Source: JAKVBH01 sp049800955
GTDB lineage: Bacteria; Pseudomonadota; Alphaproteobacteria; Rhodobacterales; Rhodobacteraceae
Direction of reading: 5' to 3'
Assembly (NCBI RefSeq): GCF_049800955.1
Contig: NZ_JBNAGA010000001.1
Location: 186,001-250,000 of the forward strand
Length of the DNA: 64,000 nucleotides
Position 1 is the stretch's first letter. The number at the start of each line of letters is the position of its first letter. Both the position numbers and the translations under genes were made by a program. Below are positions 1 to 7,246 of this stretch, piece by piece. The notes beneath the pieces were generated by a model, which had not been told where the DNA came from, did not search any database, and saw nothing but the letters and a program-made list of their open reading frames with translations.

Positions 1-87
1 CCACGCCTCATCGAGCAATTGTTGCTCAGCGGCGCTCCACGGGCGCTCTTTCTCCATTTCTTCCAGTGTCTTGTGGTATGTGCTCAT
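1..87 (-). CDS. Partial unidentified protein (N-terminus only)
   Basis: The first 87 bases hold the 5' end of a minus-strand gene whose remainder lies left of the window. The 29 visible residues begin MSTYHKTLEEMEKERPW and are highly charged, with no signal peptide or recognisable motif. An AGGAG stands five bases upstream of the ATG, which supports this start. It follows the cupin gene by 51 bases in the same direction, so it is probably the next cistron of the transporter/dehydrogenase operon. I do not recognise the family from this fragment. Confidence 0.6.
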   Translation of the reverse strand, partial: MSTYHKTLEEMEKERPWSAAEQQLLDEAW

Positions 88-138
88 CCCAACTCCTGTT
101 TCAGATATGGGCGCGCGCACGCGTGATGCCAAGGGGCG

Positions 139-492
139 TCAGATGTGGGGCTTGGCGGCGGCGGTGGCGGGATCGCCGGTGTTGGGCTCTCCCTTGGGCT
201 CGATCAGGAGCACCTTGCATTCGGCCTCTGCGCGCGGGCGGTGGGTCACGCCTTTGGGCACGATGAAGAGCTCGCCTGCCCTCACGGGATGGGACGGCGC
301 GCCCTCGATATCCATGACCATCTCGCCCTCCAGCACGAGGAAGAAATCATCGGTTTCTTCATGCAGGTGATAGGGGAATTCCCCGGCAAAGCGCACGACC
401 ATGACGTCGTTGTCATTGTACTGCGCCACCACATGAGGATCCCAATGGGTGGTGAATTGCGCGAGTTTCTCCGCCAGATTGACCGTCTTCAT
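139..492 (-). CDS. Cupin domain protein (117 aa)
   Basis: A small single-domain cupin. Residues about 38-60 carry the first cupin motif, with HLHEETDDFFLVLEG giving the metal-binding His-x-His and Glu. The second motif follows at about residues 70-85 (AGELFIVPKGVTHRPRA), with Pro-x-Gly and the last His. Length and order fit a one-domain cupin that binds a divalent metal, either an enzyme (isomerase or dioxygenase) or a ligand-binding protein. Its ATG overlaps the stop of the SDR gene as ATGA, so the two are translationally coupled. The substrate is unknown; the setting suggests a role in catabolism of whatever the adjacent ABC transporter imports. Confidence 0.85.
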   Translation of the reverse strand: MKTVNLAEKLAQFTTHWDPHVVAQYNDNDVMVVRFAGEFPYHLHEETDDFFLVLEGEMVMDIEGAPSHPVRAGELFIVPKGVTHRPRAEAECKVLLIEPKGEPNTGDPATAAAKPHI

Positions 493-1217
493 ACGCAGCG
501 CCCTCCGTCGACTTCCATCGCCACACCGGTGATCATGCTGGCCTCATCCGAGCAGAGGTAGCAGGCGGCGTTGCCCATGTCCTCTGGCGTGGAGAAGCGG
601 CCCAGCGGGATCGTGGAGAGGAATTTGGCGCGGATCTCGGGCGTGTCCTCGCCCATGAAGGAGCTCAGGAGTGGCGTCTCGCCCGCGACGGGGCAGAGCG
701 CGTTGACGCGGATGCCATGGGGCGCAAGCTCGACGGCCATGGCTTTCGTTGCCGTAATCATCCAGCCCTTGGAGGCGTTGTACCAGTTGAGATTGGGGCG
801 CGGGGAGAGGCCTGCGGTGGAGGCCACATTGAGGATCGCGCCCGCGCCTTGGGCCTTCATCGCAGGCACGATCTTGCGCGCGATGAGGTAGACGGATTTG
901 CAATTGACCGCAAAGACCCGGTCGAACTCTTCCTCGCCGACTTCTTCCATCGGCATGGGCAGATGGGTGATCCCTGCGTTGTTCACAACGATGTCGAGAG
1001 GGCCTGCGGCGTCGAGCATTTGGTCAACGCTTGCGCCGCTGGCGACGTCTGCTTCAACGGGCGTGCCGGTGATCGCAGCGGCGATCTCCCGGGCGGCGTC
1101 GCCGTTGATATCGGCGCAGATCACATGGGCGCCTTCCGCTGCGAACTTCCGCGCGATGCCTGCGCCAAAGCCCGATCCTGCGCCTGTCACAAGTGCACGT
1201 TTTCCCTCAAGCCGCAT
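489..1217 (-). CDS. SDR-family NAD(P)-dependent oxidoreductase
   Basis: Classical short-chain dehydrogenase/reductase of 242 residues. The glycine-rich cofactor motif TGAGSGFG lies at about residues 11-18, NNAG at about 80, and the catalytic Ser followed by YNASK at about residues 130-150 (VASTAG ... WYNASKGW). An Asp after the second strand (VICADINGD) points to NAD rather than NADP. The start at 1217 is chosen because a GGAGGAG ribosome site lies eight bases upstream; longer in-frame versions run into the preceding gene. It overlaps the membrane-protein gene by 11 bases and the cupin by 4. Probably oxidises an alcohol intermediate in the same pathway as the neighbouring aldehyde dehydrogenase; the substrate cannot be read from sequence. 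Confidence 0.92.
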   Translation of the reverse strand: MRLEGKRALVTGAGSGFGAGIARKFAAEGAHVICADINGDAAREIAAAITGTPVEADVASGASVDQMLDAAGPLDIVVNNAGITHLPMPMEEVGEEEFDRVFAVNCKSVYLIARKIVPAMKAQGAGAILNVASTAGLSPRPNLNWYNASKGWMITATKAMAVELAPHGIRVNALCPVAGETPLLSSFMGEDTPEIRAKFLSTIPLGRFSTPEDMGNAACYLCSDEASMITGVAMEVDGGRCV

Positions 1218-1743
1218 GGTGTTTCTCCTCCATCTTTTTGGTGCGCCACATGGTCCAGAGCGCGACAAGTGCTCCCGCGAGGCCGCCGAAATAACTCAGA
1301 TCATGCATGAGCCCGGCGCGCACATAGCCCACAGGGTCAGAGAGGCCTTCGGGCAGCTCCATCGTCGTCGCGACATTGTCGTCCACAAAGATCATGCCAA
1401 AGGCCAACCCGGCAAGGGCCGCGACCATCGTCACGAAGATGACCGCGCCAATCGCGCCAATGCCAGCAGCAAGGAAGGTCTGAGGGCGGGCAATGGCAAA
1501 CAAGCCGAACAGAAACGCGGGCAGGCCCACGATCAGGCCCATCCACCAACTGGCCCGCCAGCCCACAAGCGCGGCGCCCCAGCGGTTGTGTTGTTCCGGC
1601 GCGATGCCAAATTGCTCGAACTTGAGATCATGGAAATAGCTCGGACCCACCGAGTAGCTGAGTTGATTGTGCCCCGCGCCAAAGAGGCCAGCGGCTAGCA
1701 TCGAGAGGACGAGCAGCGCAAAGAATGTCGTGAATTTACCCAT
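1207..1743 (-). CDS. Conserved membrane protein of unknown function (178 aa)
   Basis: Predicted integral membrane protein with about four hydrophobic helices, near residues 4-24, 62-82, 88-112 and 150-172. The first helix ends in a Gly/His-containing segment (FGAGHNQLSYSVGPSYF). The start at 1743 overlaps the aldehyde dehydrogenase stop by 8 bases and the stop overlaps the SDR start, so the gene is embedded in a coupled operon. I do not recognise the family. Its position between two dehydrogenases suggests a membrane partner of the pathway, but that is inference from place only. A longer in-frame reading to 1926 exists inside the dehydrogenase gene and was not used. Confidence 0.75.
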   Translation of the reverse strand: MGKFTTFFALLVLSMLAAGLFGAGHNQLSYSVGPSYFHDLKFEQFGIAPEQHNRWGAALVGWRASWWMGLIVGLPAFLFGLFAIARPQTFLAAGIGAIGAVIFVTMVAALAGLAFGMIFVDDNVATTMELPEGLSDPVGYVRAGLMHDLSYFGGLAGALVALWTMWRTKKMEEKHHAA

Positions 1744-3175
1744 GGTAGGCCGCCACTGTTTTGAGCGCGGAGAACCCGTAGAGGGCTTCAAACCCTTTCT
1801 CGCGGCCATGGCCCGACAGGCCGCGCCCGCCAAAGGGCAGCTCAACTCCGCCGCCTGCGCCGTAATTGTTGAGGAACACCTGACCGGAGCGCAGCGCTTT
1901 TGCGAGCCGCATTTGCCGCCCGCCATCGCGGGACCAGACGGAGGCCACGAGGCCGTAGTCGGTGCCGTTCGCGATCTTTAGGGCCTGGGCCTCATTATCG
2001 AAGGGGATGAGAACTTGCACCGGGCCAAAGATCTCTGCCTGCGCCAGCGCATGCTCTGGCGGGACATCGGCGAAGAGCGTCGGCGGCGCAAAGAAGCCAT
2101 CCGAACTGGGTATTTTGGCCTGTGCTGCGATCTGTAAGTCACGCCCTTGGTTGAGAAAACCGGTGACGATCTCCTGTTGGCGCGCGGATATCAGCGGGCC
2201 GACATTCAAGTCATCCATCGCAGGGCCAACGCTAAGTGCTGCATACCGCGCGGCCATGGCGGCCTTCACCTCATCGTAAACCCCGCGTTGCACGAGGATG
2301 CGGGAGGAGGCTGAGCAGGTTTGGCCCGCATTCTGGATCCCGGCATTCACGAGGAAGGGCAGAGCGGCGTCGATATCCGCGTCGTCAAACACCAGTTGCG
2401 GGGATTTTCCGCCGAGCTCCAGCGTCACCGGGACGACGTTTTGCGCCGCGGCCGTCTGGATCAAACGGCCTGTGGCGACGGAGCCTGTGAAGCTCACATG
2501 CTGCACGCCTGCATGCCCCGCGAGCGCCGCACCGGCTTCTGCGCCGAGGCCCGGCACGATGTTGAGCGCGCCGGGAGGCAAGCCCGCCTCCTGCGCCAGC
2601 CAGCCGAAATAAAGCGCTGTGAGGCAGGCCTCTTCGGCGGGTTTGAGCACACAGGCATTGCCCATGGCCAGCGCCGCCCCGACCGACCGGCCAATAATCT
2701 GCATCGGGTAATTCCACGGTACGATATGGCCTGTCACGCCATGCGGTTCACGCAGCGTATAGACGGTGTAGCCATCGAGATAGGGGATCGTCTCGCCGGT
2801 GATCTTGTCTGCCGCGCCGCCGTAAAACTCGCAGTAACGCGCGAGCGCCTTGGCATCCGCGCGGGCCTGCGTCAGCGGTTTTCCCACGTCATGGGCTTCG
2901 ATTATCGCAAGGGTTTCAATATGTTGCTCAACAAGCGTCGCGAGGCGCAGGAGCACACGGCCACGCTCAGCGGCGGGCATACGCCCCCAGTCCCCGCTCA
3001 AAGCAGTCCCGGCCGAAATGACGGCCGCGTCGATATCTTCCGCTGTCCCTCGGGCGATTTTGGCAAGGGGCAAAGCTGTGGACGGGTCCACCAAGGGTAA
3101 GGTTTCGGCACTGGCGCGCCATGCGCCGCCAATCAGCATGTGACTGGGATCAAATGGAAAATCAGGCAGGGACAC
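1736..3175 (-). CDS. Aldehyde dehydrogenase family protein
   Basis: NAD(P)-dependent aldehyde dehydrogenase of about 479 residues, oxidising an aldehyde to an acid. Visible hallmarks in order are PWNYPMQI (oxyanion Asn region), the cofactor motif FTGSVATG, the general-base segment ELGGKSPQ, the catalytic Cys in GQTCSASSR, and EIFGPV. It resembles betaine- and gamma-aminobutyraldehyde-type dehydrogenases, though substrate cannot be assigned. The start is uncertain: the GTG at 3175 overlaps the upstream ATPase stop by 14 bases and gives the usual N-terminus (SLPDFPFDPSHMLIGGAW); an ATG at 3139 would drop 12 residues. It is flanked by ABC transporter genes upstream and an SDR downstream, all on one strand with overlapping ends. 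Confidence 0.93.
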   Translation of the reverse strand: MSLPDFPFDPSHMLIGGAWRASAETLPLVDPSTALPLAKIARGTAEDIDAAVISAGTALSGDWGRMPAAERGRVLLRLATLVEQHIETLAIIEAHDVGKPLTQARADAKALARYCEFYGGAADKITGETIPYLDGYTVYTLREPHGVTGHIVPWNYPMQIIGRSVGAALAMGNACVLKPAEEACLTALYFGWLAQEAGLPPGALNIVPGLGAEAGAALAGHAGVQHVSFTGSVATGRLIQTAAAQNVVPVTLELGGKSPQLVFDDADIDAALPFLVNAGIQNAGQTCSASSRILVQRGVYDEVKAAMAARYAALSVGPAMDDLNVGPLISARQQEIVTGFLNQGRDLQIAAQAKIPSSDGFFAPPTLFADVPPEHALAQAEIFGPVQVLIPFDNEAQALKIANGTDYGLVASVWSRDGGRQMRLAKALRSGQVFLNNYGAGGGVELPFGGRGLSGHGREKGFEALYGFSALKTVAAYHG

Positions 3176-4754
3176 GGGGCTTCTCCAGATCTGGCAAGAC
3201 AGGCGCGGCGGCAATCAACGCGCGGGTGTAGGGATGAGTGGGGGCGCTGAGCACCTGTTCGGTCGGACCGCGTTCTACGATTTGGCCGGCCTGCATCACC
3301 ATGACTTCATCGGTGATGCCGCGCACGACGGAGAGATCATGGCTGATGAATAGCCAGGCCAACCCACGCGTGCGGCTGAGATCGGCAATAAGATCAAGTA
3401 CTTGCGCGCGCACCCGGACATCAAGCGCGGAGACCGCCTCGTCAAAGACGATCAATTCAGGATCGTTGATCAGCGCGCGGGCAATGGCAATCCGCTGCCG
3501 CTGGCCGCCCGAAAACGTGTGAATATAGCGCTCCGCATCGCTGGCTTGCAGGCCGACATCCGTCAGCGCGCGCGCGATTTTCTCCGCTTTCTCACAGCCT
3601 TGTGGAGGGTCGGGCAGTAAGTGAAACGGCTCGGTCAGGATGCGGCTCACCCGGTGGCGCGGGTTGAACGAGCCATAGGGATCCTGAAACACGACCTGCA
3701 ATTTCGCGCGTGCGGTGCCCGGCATGCCGGGGCCAACGGAATGGCCGAAGGCGGTGATCTTGCCCTCCTGCAAGGGTTCAAGACCCAGAATTGCGCGGGT
3801 CAGGGTGGATTTGCCACAGCCGGATTCTCCAACCAAACCAAGGCGTTGGCCGGATTGTATGGTAAAGGAGACATCTTGCACGGCGGTAAAGCTCTCGCGC
3901 GGGGCAAGGAGTGTCTTGCGGGGAAGCGGATAGCGCCGCGTCGCATGGCTCACGGTGAGAATATCGTTCCCAACCAATGGCTTGGGGAGATCAGGGCGAT
4001 GGGCCGACGCGGCAAACAGCGCGCGGGTGTAATCATGTTGCATGGCGGCAAAGAGTGCGCCCGTCGGGCCTTGCTCGACGATCACACCGTGATGCATGAC
4101 GGCAATCCGGTCGGCCATATCCGCGACGACGGCGAGGTCATGGGTGATCATCATCAAGCCCATACCTTCGGATTTCACAAGCGATTTCAATAGCTTGAGA
4201 ATTTCCGCTTGCGTGGTCACATCGAGGGCGGTCGTGGGCTCATCAGCAATCAAAAGCGCGGGCCGTAACGCCAAGGCCATGGCAATCGCCACCCTTTGAC
4301 GCTGCCCGCCCGAAAGCTCAAACGGATACCGCCCCAGCGGGATCTCGGAAAGTTCAACCTGATCAAGGACTTCGCGGGCGCGGACCTCTGCCTCGCCGCG
4401 GCTCATCTCGGTATGGATCAGGCAGGCCTCCATGATCTGCGCGCCGATGCTCTGCACGGGATTGAGCGCGGTCATCGGCTCCTGAAAGATCATCGAGACG
4501 GTGTTGCCCCGCAGTTTGCGCATCTCCGCCTCGGGGGCATTTGTACGATTCACCCCTTGAATCGTACAAATGCCTGTTTGTTCTGCCCCTTGTGGTAACA
4601 ATTGCATAACGCACAAGGCGGTCATGGACTTGCCCGAGCCCGACTCACCGGTGAGCGCCACGATCTCGCCCGGCGCGATCTCCAGCGAGATGTCCCGCAG
4701 GATCGGCGCGCCTCCGATGGAGAGGGAAAACTGCTCGAAGGCCAGCAAGCTCAT
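3162..4754 (-). CDS. Dipeptide/oligopeptide-type ABC transporter, fused double ATPase
   Basis: A 530-residue protein with two complete ATPase halves, like YejF or a DppD-DppF fusion. Half one has Walker A GESGSGKS (residues 37-44), signature LSGGQ (147-151) and Walker B IADEP (about 169-173). Half two has GESGCGKS (309-316), FSGGQ (414-418) and a Walker B whose next residue gives FDEA. It energises uptake by the two permeases encoded just upstream (stop/start overlap ATGA at 4751-4754). Residues 61-73 (GICTIQGVNRTNA), where relatives usually have a G-x-I-x-F-x-G strand, are encoded by a perfect inverted repeat (separate entry). The frame is intact, so the protein may still work. Confidence 0.95.
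   Translation of the reverse strand: MSLLAFEQFSLSIGGAPILRDISLEIAPGEIVALTGESGSGKSMTALCVMQLLPQGAEQTGICTIQGVNRTNAPEAEMRKLRGNTVSMIFQEPMTALNPVQSIGAQIMEACLIHTEMSRGEAEVRAREVLDQVELSEIPLGRYPFELSGGQRQRVAIAMALALRPALLIADEPTTALDVTTQAEILKLLKSLVKSEGMGLMMITHDLAVVADMADRIAVMHHGVIVEQGPTGALFAAMQHDYTRALFAASAHRPDLPKPLVGNDILTVSHATRRYPLPRKTLLAPRESFTAVQDVSFTIQSGQRLGLVGESGCGKSTLTRAILGLEPLQEGKITAFGHSVGPGMPGTARAKLQVVFQDPYGSFNPRHRVSRILTEPFHLLPDPPQGCEKAEKIARALTDVGLQASDAERYIHTFSGGQRQRIAIARALINDPELIVFDEAVSALDVRVRAQVLDLIADLSRTRGLAWLFISHDLSVVRGITDEVMVMQAGQIVERGPTEQVLSAPTHPYTRALIAAAPVLPDLEKPRVPA
4536..4574. repeat. Perfect 17-bp inverted repeat with 5-base loop inside the ATPase gene
   Basis: Left arm 4536-4552 (GGCATTTGTACGATTCA) and right arm 4558-4574 are exact reverse complements, separated by CCCCT. 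The arms are visibly richer in A and T than the surrounding gene. The element lies in frame within the first ATPase half (residues about 61-73). A hairpin this strong is unusual inside a coding sequence. It could arise from template-switch correction of an imperfect palindrome or be a small inserted palindromic element; the sequence alone does not decide. Confidence 0.9.
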
Positions 4755-5566
4755 GTCCGCACCTTTTGCAATCGCGGGTCGAGCCGGTCGCGCAGACCAT
4801 CGCCGAGGAGGTTGAGGCCCAACACGGTCAGCACGATTGCGAGCCCCGGCACCAGCGCCATGTGCGGCGCAATCGCGGTGAGAGTTTGCGCGTCGGCCAG
4901 CATGCGGCCCCAGCTCGGTTGCGGCGGCTGCGCACCGAGACCCACGTAGCTCAGAGCGGCTTCCGCCAGGATGCCCAGCGAGAACTGGATCGTGCCCTGC
5001 ACGATGAGCAGATTGGCGATATTGGGCAGGATATGTTCGGCGGAGATGCGGGCGCGGCCCTTGCCTGCGACACGCGCGGCGAGGATGAATTCCCGCTGCC
5101 AGAGCGGCAGGGCGCCTGCGCGGGCGACGCGGGCGAAGACGGGGATGTTGAAGATACCGATCGCGATGATGGCATTGACCGCACCGGGGCCGAAGACGGC
5201 GGTGATCAGGATCGCGATGACAAGCGAGGGGAAGGCAAAGACCAGATCATTGCCCCGCATGATCACCTCATCGAGCCAGCCACCGGCGCGCGCCGCCGCC
5301 GCCAGCCCCAGCGGCACGCCCAGACCCATGCCAATCCCCACGGCGACCAGCGCGACGGCCAGCGAGGTCTGCGCGCCGACCATGATCATCGAGAGCATAT
5401 CGCGGCCGAAGTGGTCGGTGCCCAGCAGATGGGTCGCGTTGGGGGGCTGAAGCTTCTCGGGGATGTTCATCGCCGCGTGGTCAAAGGGCGTCCAGACGAA
5501 GGAGGTCAGCGCCAGCGCGAGACAGGCAAGCGACAGGATCAGACCGAGGAGAAAGCCGGGTTTCAT
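4751..5566 (-). CDS. ABC transporter permease, DppC type
   Basis: Inner-membrane permease of 271 residues. An N-terminal membrane helix (residues about 5-27) is followed by the periplasmic motif HLLGTDHFGRDMLS, typical of DppC/OppC proteins, and five more helices. The EAA loop reads AARVAGKGRARISAEHILPN at about residues 180-200. The start at 5566 overlaps the stop of the DppB-type permease as ATGA, which argues against longer in-frame starts that run through that gene. It pairs with the 5563-6510 permease and the fused ATPase. Confidence 0.95.
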   Translation of the reverse strand: MKPGFLLGLILSLACLALALTSFVWTPFDHAAMNIPEKLQPPNATHLLGTDHFGRDMLSMIMVGAQTSLAVALVAVGIGMGLGVPLGLAAAARAGGWLDEVIMRGNDLVFAFPSLVIAILITAVFGPGAVNAIIAIGIFNIPVFARVARAGALPLWQREFILAARVAGKGRARISAEHILPNIANLLIVQGTIQFSLGILAEAALSYVGLGAQPPQPSWGRMLADAQTLTAIAPHMALVPGLAIVLTVLGLNLLGDGLRDRLDPRLQKVRT

Positions 5567-6510
5567 GCGCGCGCCCTCAGTCTTGGATCGACCCAGGCAT
5601 AGGCCAGATCGACGAGGAAGTTCACCATGATCACGGCGAAGACCAGGAGCATCACCACGCTTTCGACCACGATGAGATCGCGCGCGGAGATGGCCTGGAA
5701 GACGAGGCGGCCGAGGCCGGGGAGGTAGAAGACCTGTTCGATGATGATCGCGCCTGCGAGCAGGAAGGAAAACTGCAGCCCTATGATCGTGAGCACCGGG
5801 ATGAGCGCATTGCGCAGCGCGTGGCGGCGGAGCGCTTGGGGCCGCGTGAGGCCCTTTGCGCGGGCCGTGCGGATGTAATCCTCGCCCAGCGTGTCGATCA
5901 GCGCCGAGCGCATGACGCGGGCGAGGATCGCCGCTTGCGGCAGCGCCAGCGCTACGGCGGGGAGCGTGAGCGCGCGCATGTTGACCCAAAAGCCCTTCTC
6001 CCAGCCGGGAAAACCGCCTGCGGGAAAGATGCGCCATGTGATCGCAAAGAGCAGCACCAGCAGCATGGCAAACCAGAAATTCGGGATCGCCACGCCCAGC
6101 TGTGTGGCCCCCATCACCGCCATGTCACCCGCCGCGCCGCGGCGCGAGGCCGCGTAAAGGCCCACCGGGACGGCGATGGCTGTCGACAACGCCAGCGCGT
6201 AGAGCGCCAGCGGCAGCGAGACCGCGAGCCGGTCCGCGATCATCTGGGAGACGGGCGTGCGGTAGGTATAGGACGTGCCGAAATCGCCCGTCAGCATGCC
6301 GCCCACCCAATCGAGATAGCGCAGGACTTTGGGCTGATCGAGGCCCAGCTCGGCGCGCAGGGCGGCGACTGTATCGGGCTGCGCATTGATCCCCAGCATG
6401 AACGACGCCGGATCACCCGGGGCCACTTCGACCACGAGGAAGATCACCGCCGAGGCGACGAGGAGGCTCACGACGAGCGAGAAGAAGCGGCGCAGCGCGT
6501 AGAGGGCCAT
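5563..6510 (-). CDS. ABC transporter permease, DppB type
   Basis: Permease of 315 residues. The N-terminal helix (YALRRFFSLVVSLLVASA) is followed by the DppB/OppB signature VAPGDPASFMLG and the GLDQP motif. The EAA loop (RTARAKGLTRPQALRRHALR) lies near residues 215-235, and the last motif LVDLAYAWVDPRLR closes the protein, as is standard for the family. With the DppC-type partner it forms the membrane channel for a small peptide or amine-like substrate. It starts 84 bases after the Rieske-like gene stops, in the same direction. Confidence 0.95.
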   Translation of the reverse strand: MALYALRRFFSLVVSLLVASAVIFLVVEVAPGDPASFMLGINAQPDTVAALRAELGLDQPKVLRYLDWVGGMLTGDFGTSYTYRTPVSQMIADRLAVSLPLALYALALSTAIAVPVGLYAASRRGAAGDMAVMGATQLGVAIPNFWFAMLLVLLFAITWRIFPAGGFPGWEKGFWVNMRALTLPAVALALPQAAILARVMRSALIDTLGEDYIRTARAKGLTRPQALRRHALRNALIPVLTIIGLQFSFLLAGAIIIEQVFYLPGLGRLVFQAISARDLIVVESVVMLLVFAVIMVNFLVDLAYAWVDPRLRARA

Positions 6511-6594
6511 GGGGGGAGGTTAACGGGGTGCGCCTGCGAGGGAAATGGGATTTCGTTACCGGGTCGCGCTGAGGCTCCGGCCATGGGGGCGGGC

Positions 6595-7176
6595 TTACCT
6601 GTTGGGCAGTTTCGGCATGTGGGTCACATCCAACAGGACTGACACTCCGCCTGCGGAGAATTCTTTGGGAACATGTTTGAGATTTTGCGTCTCGGGGCCT
6701 TTTTGATACCGGCCAAAGATATCGAAATGCGTTTGTTCGCAAGGATCATAGAACCCGGAATAATCGCAGCCCTGAGCGAGCGTGACGCAACCAAGGCTGC
6801 CGTCGTTCACAGGGCTTACGATGATCCAGCGCAGTTTGAGGAAATCCCTCGGGCCCATCTCACGCTCAAACGTTCCGTCTTCCAGTGCGGCGCGCCATGC
6901 GCTTTCAGGCATTTCCGGGTTGAACTGCGCCATGGCCAGCGCAAGTTCCGCATCGTCCAGATGCCAGATGACAATGTGCCGTTCGTTCTGGATGAGGATG
7001 TGTGCCTCGCCCTTGGGCCATCCTTCCAGGGAGACGCGGACGACATTCCCGTGCGACGCAGTCTGGATATCAGCGCTTGGTGCGAGAGATGCCACAGCAA
7101 AGTAGAGACCTGCGGCGATGCAAAAAGCCAGCCAGAGTGCGGTGATGCGGAAAAGAAGCGGGATCTTTCGGGTCAT
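6595..7176 (-). CDS. Rieske-like (UcrA-type) protein lacking the iron-sulphur ligands
   Basis: A 193-residue, N-terminally anchored protein (helix about residues 9-30) that follows the layout of the cytochrome bc1 Rieske subunit. PSADIQTA follows the anchor, as in true Rieske proteins, and GRYQKGPETQNL matches the usual GR-x-x-KGPAP-x-NL. Box I, normally CTHLGC, reads DGSLGC (residues 125-130). Box II, normally CPCHGSH, reads DPCEQTH (144-150). Thus both ligand Cys and both ligand His are replaced (D125, S127, D144, E147), while the two disulphide Cys (C130, C146) remain. It should not bind a [2Fe-2S] cluster. It lies between the ABC binding-protein and permease genes. Start chosen at MTRKIPLLF; an upstream in-frame start would add five residues. 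Function unknown. Confidence 0.75.
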   Translation of the reverse strand: MTRKIPLLFRITALWLAFCIAAGLYFAVASLAPSADIQTASHGNVVRVSLEGWPKGEAHILIQNERHIVIWHLDDAELALAMAQFNPEMPESAWRAALEDGTFEREMGPRDFLKLRWIIVSPVNDGSLGCVTLAQGCDYSGFYDPCEQTHFDIFGRYQKGPETQNLKHVPKEFSAGGVSVLLDVTHMPKLPNR

Positions 7177-7194
7177 GTCATGGCCGCGCAAGGG

Positions 7195-7222
7195 AAGGCG
7201 CGACCGTTTGGGGCCGCGCCTT
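7195..7222. terminator. Stem-loop between binding-protein gene and Rieske-like gene
   Basis: AAGGCGCG (7195-7202) pairs with CGCGCCTT (7215-7222) around a 12-base loop. It stands 25 bases past the stop of the binding-protein gene. No T-run follows in the minus direction, so it is more likely a processing or mRNA-stabilising hairpin than a full terminator. Such hairpins after the binding-protein gene often explain its higher expression relative to the permeases. Confidence 0.35.
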
Positions 7223-7246
7223 GTGTTCAGGTGACAACGTCCTGAC

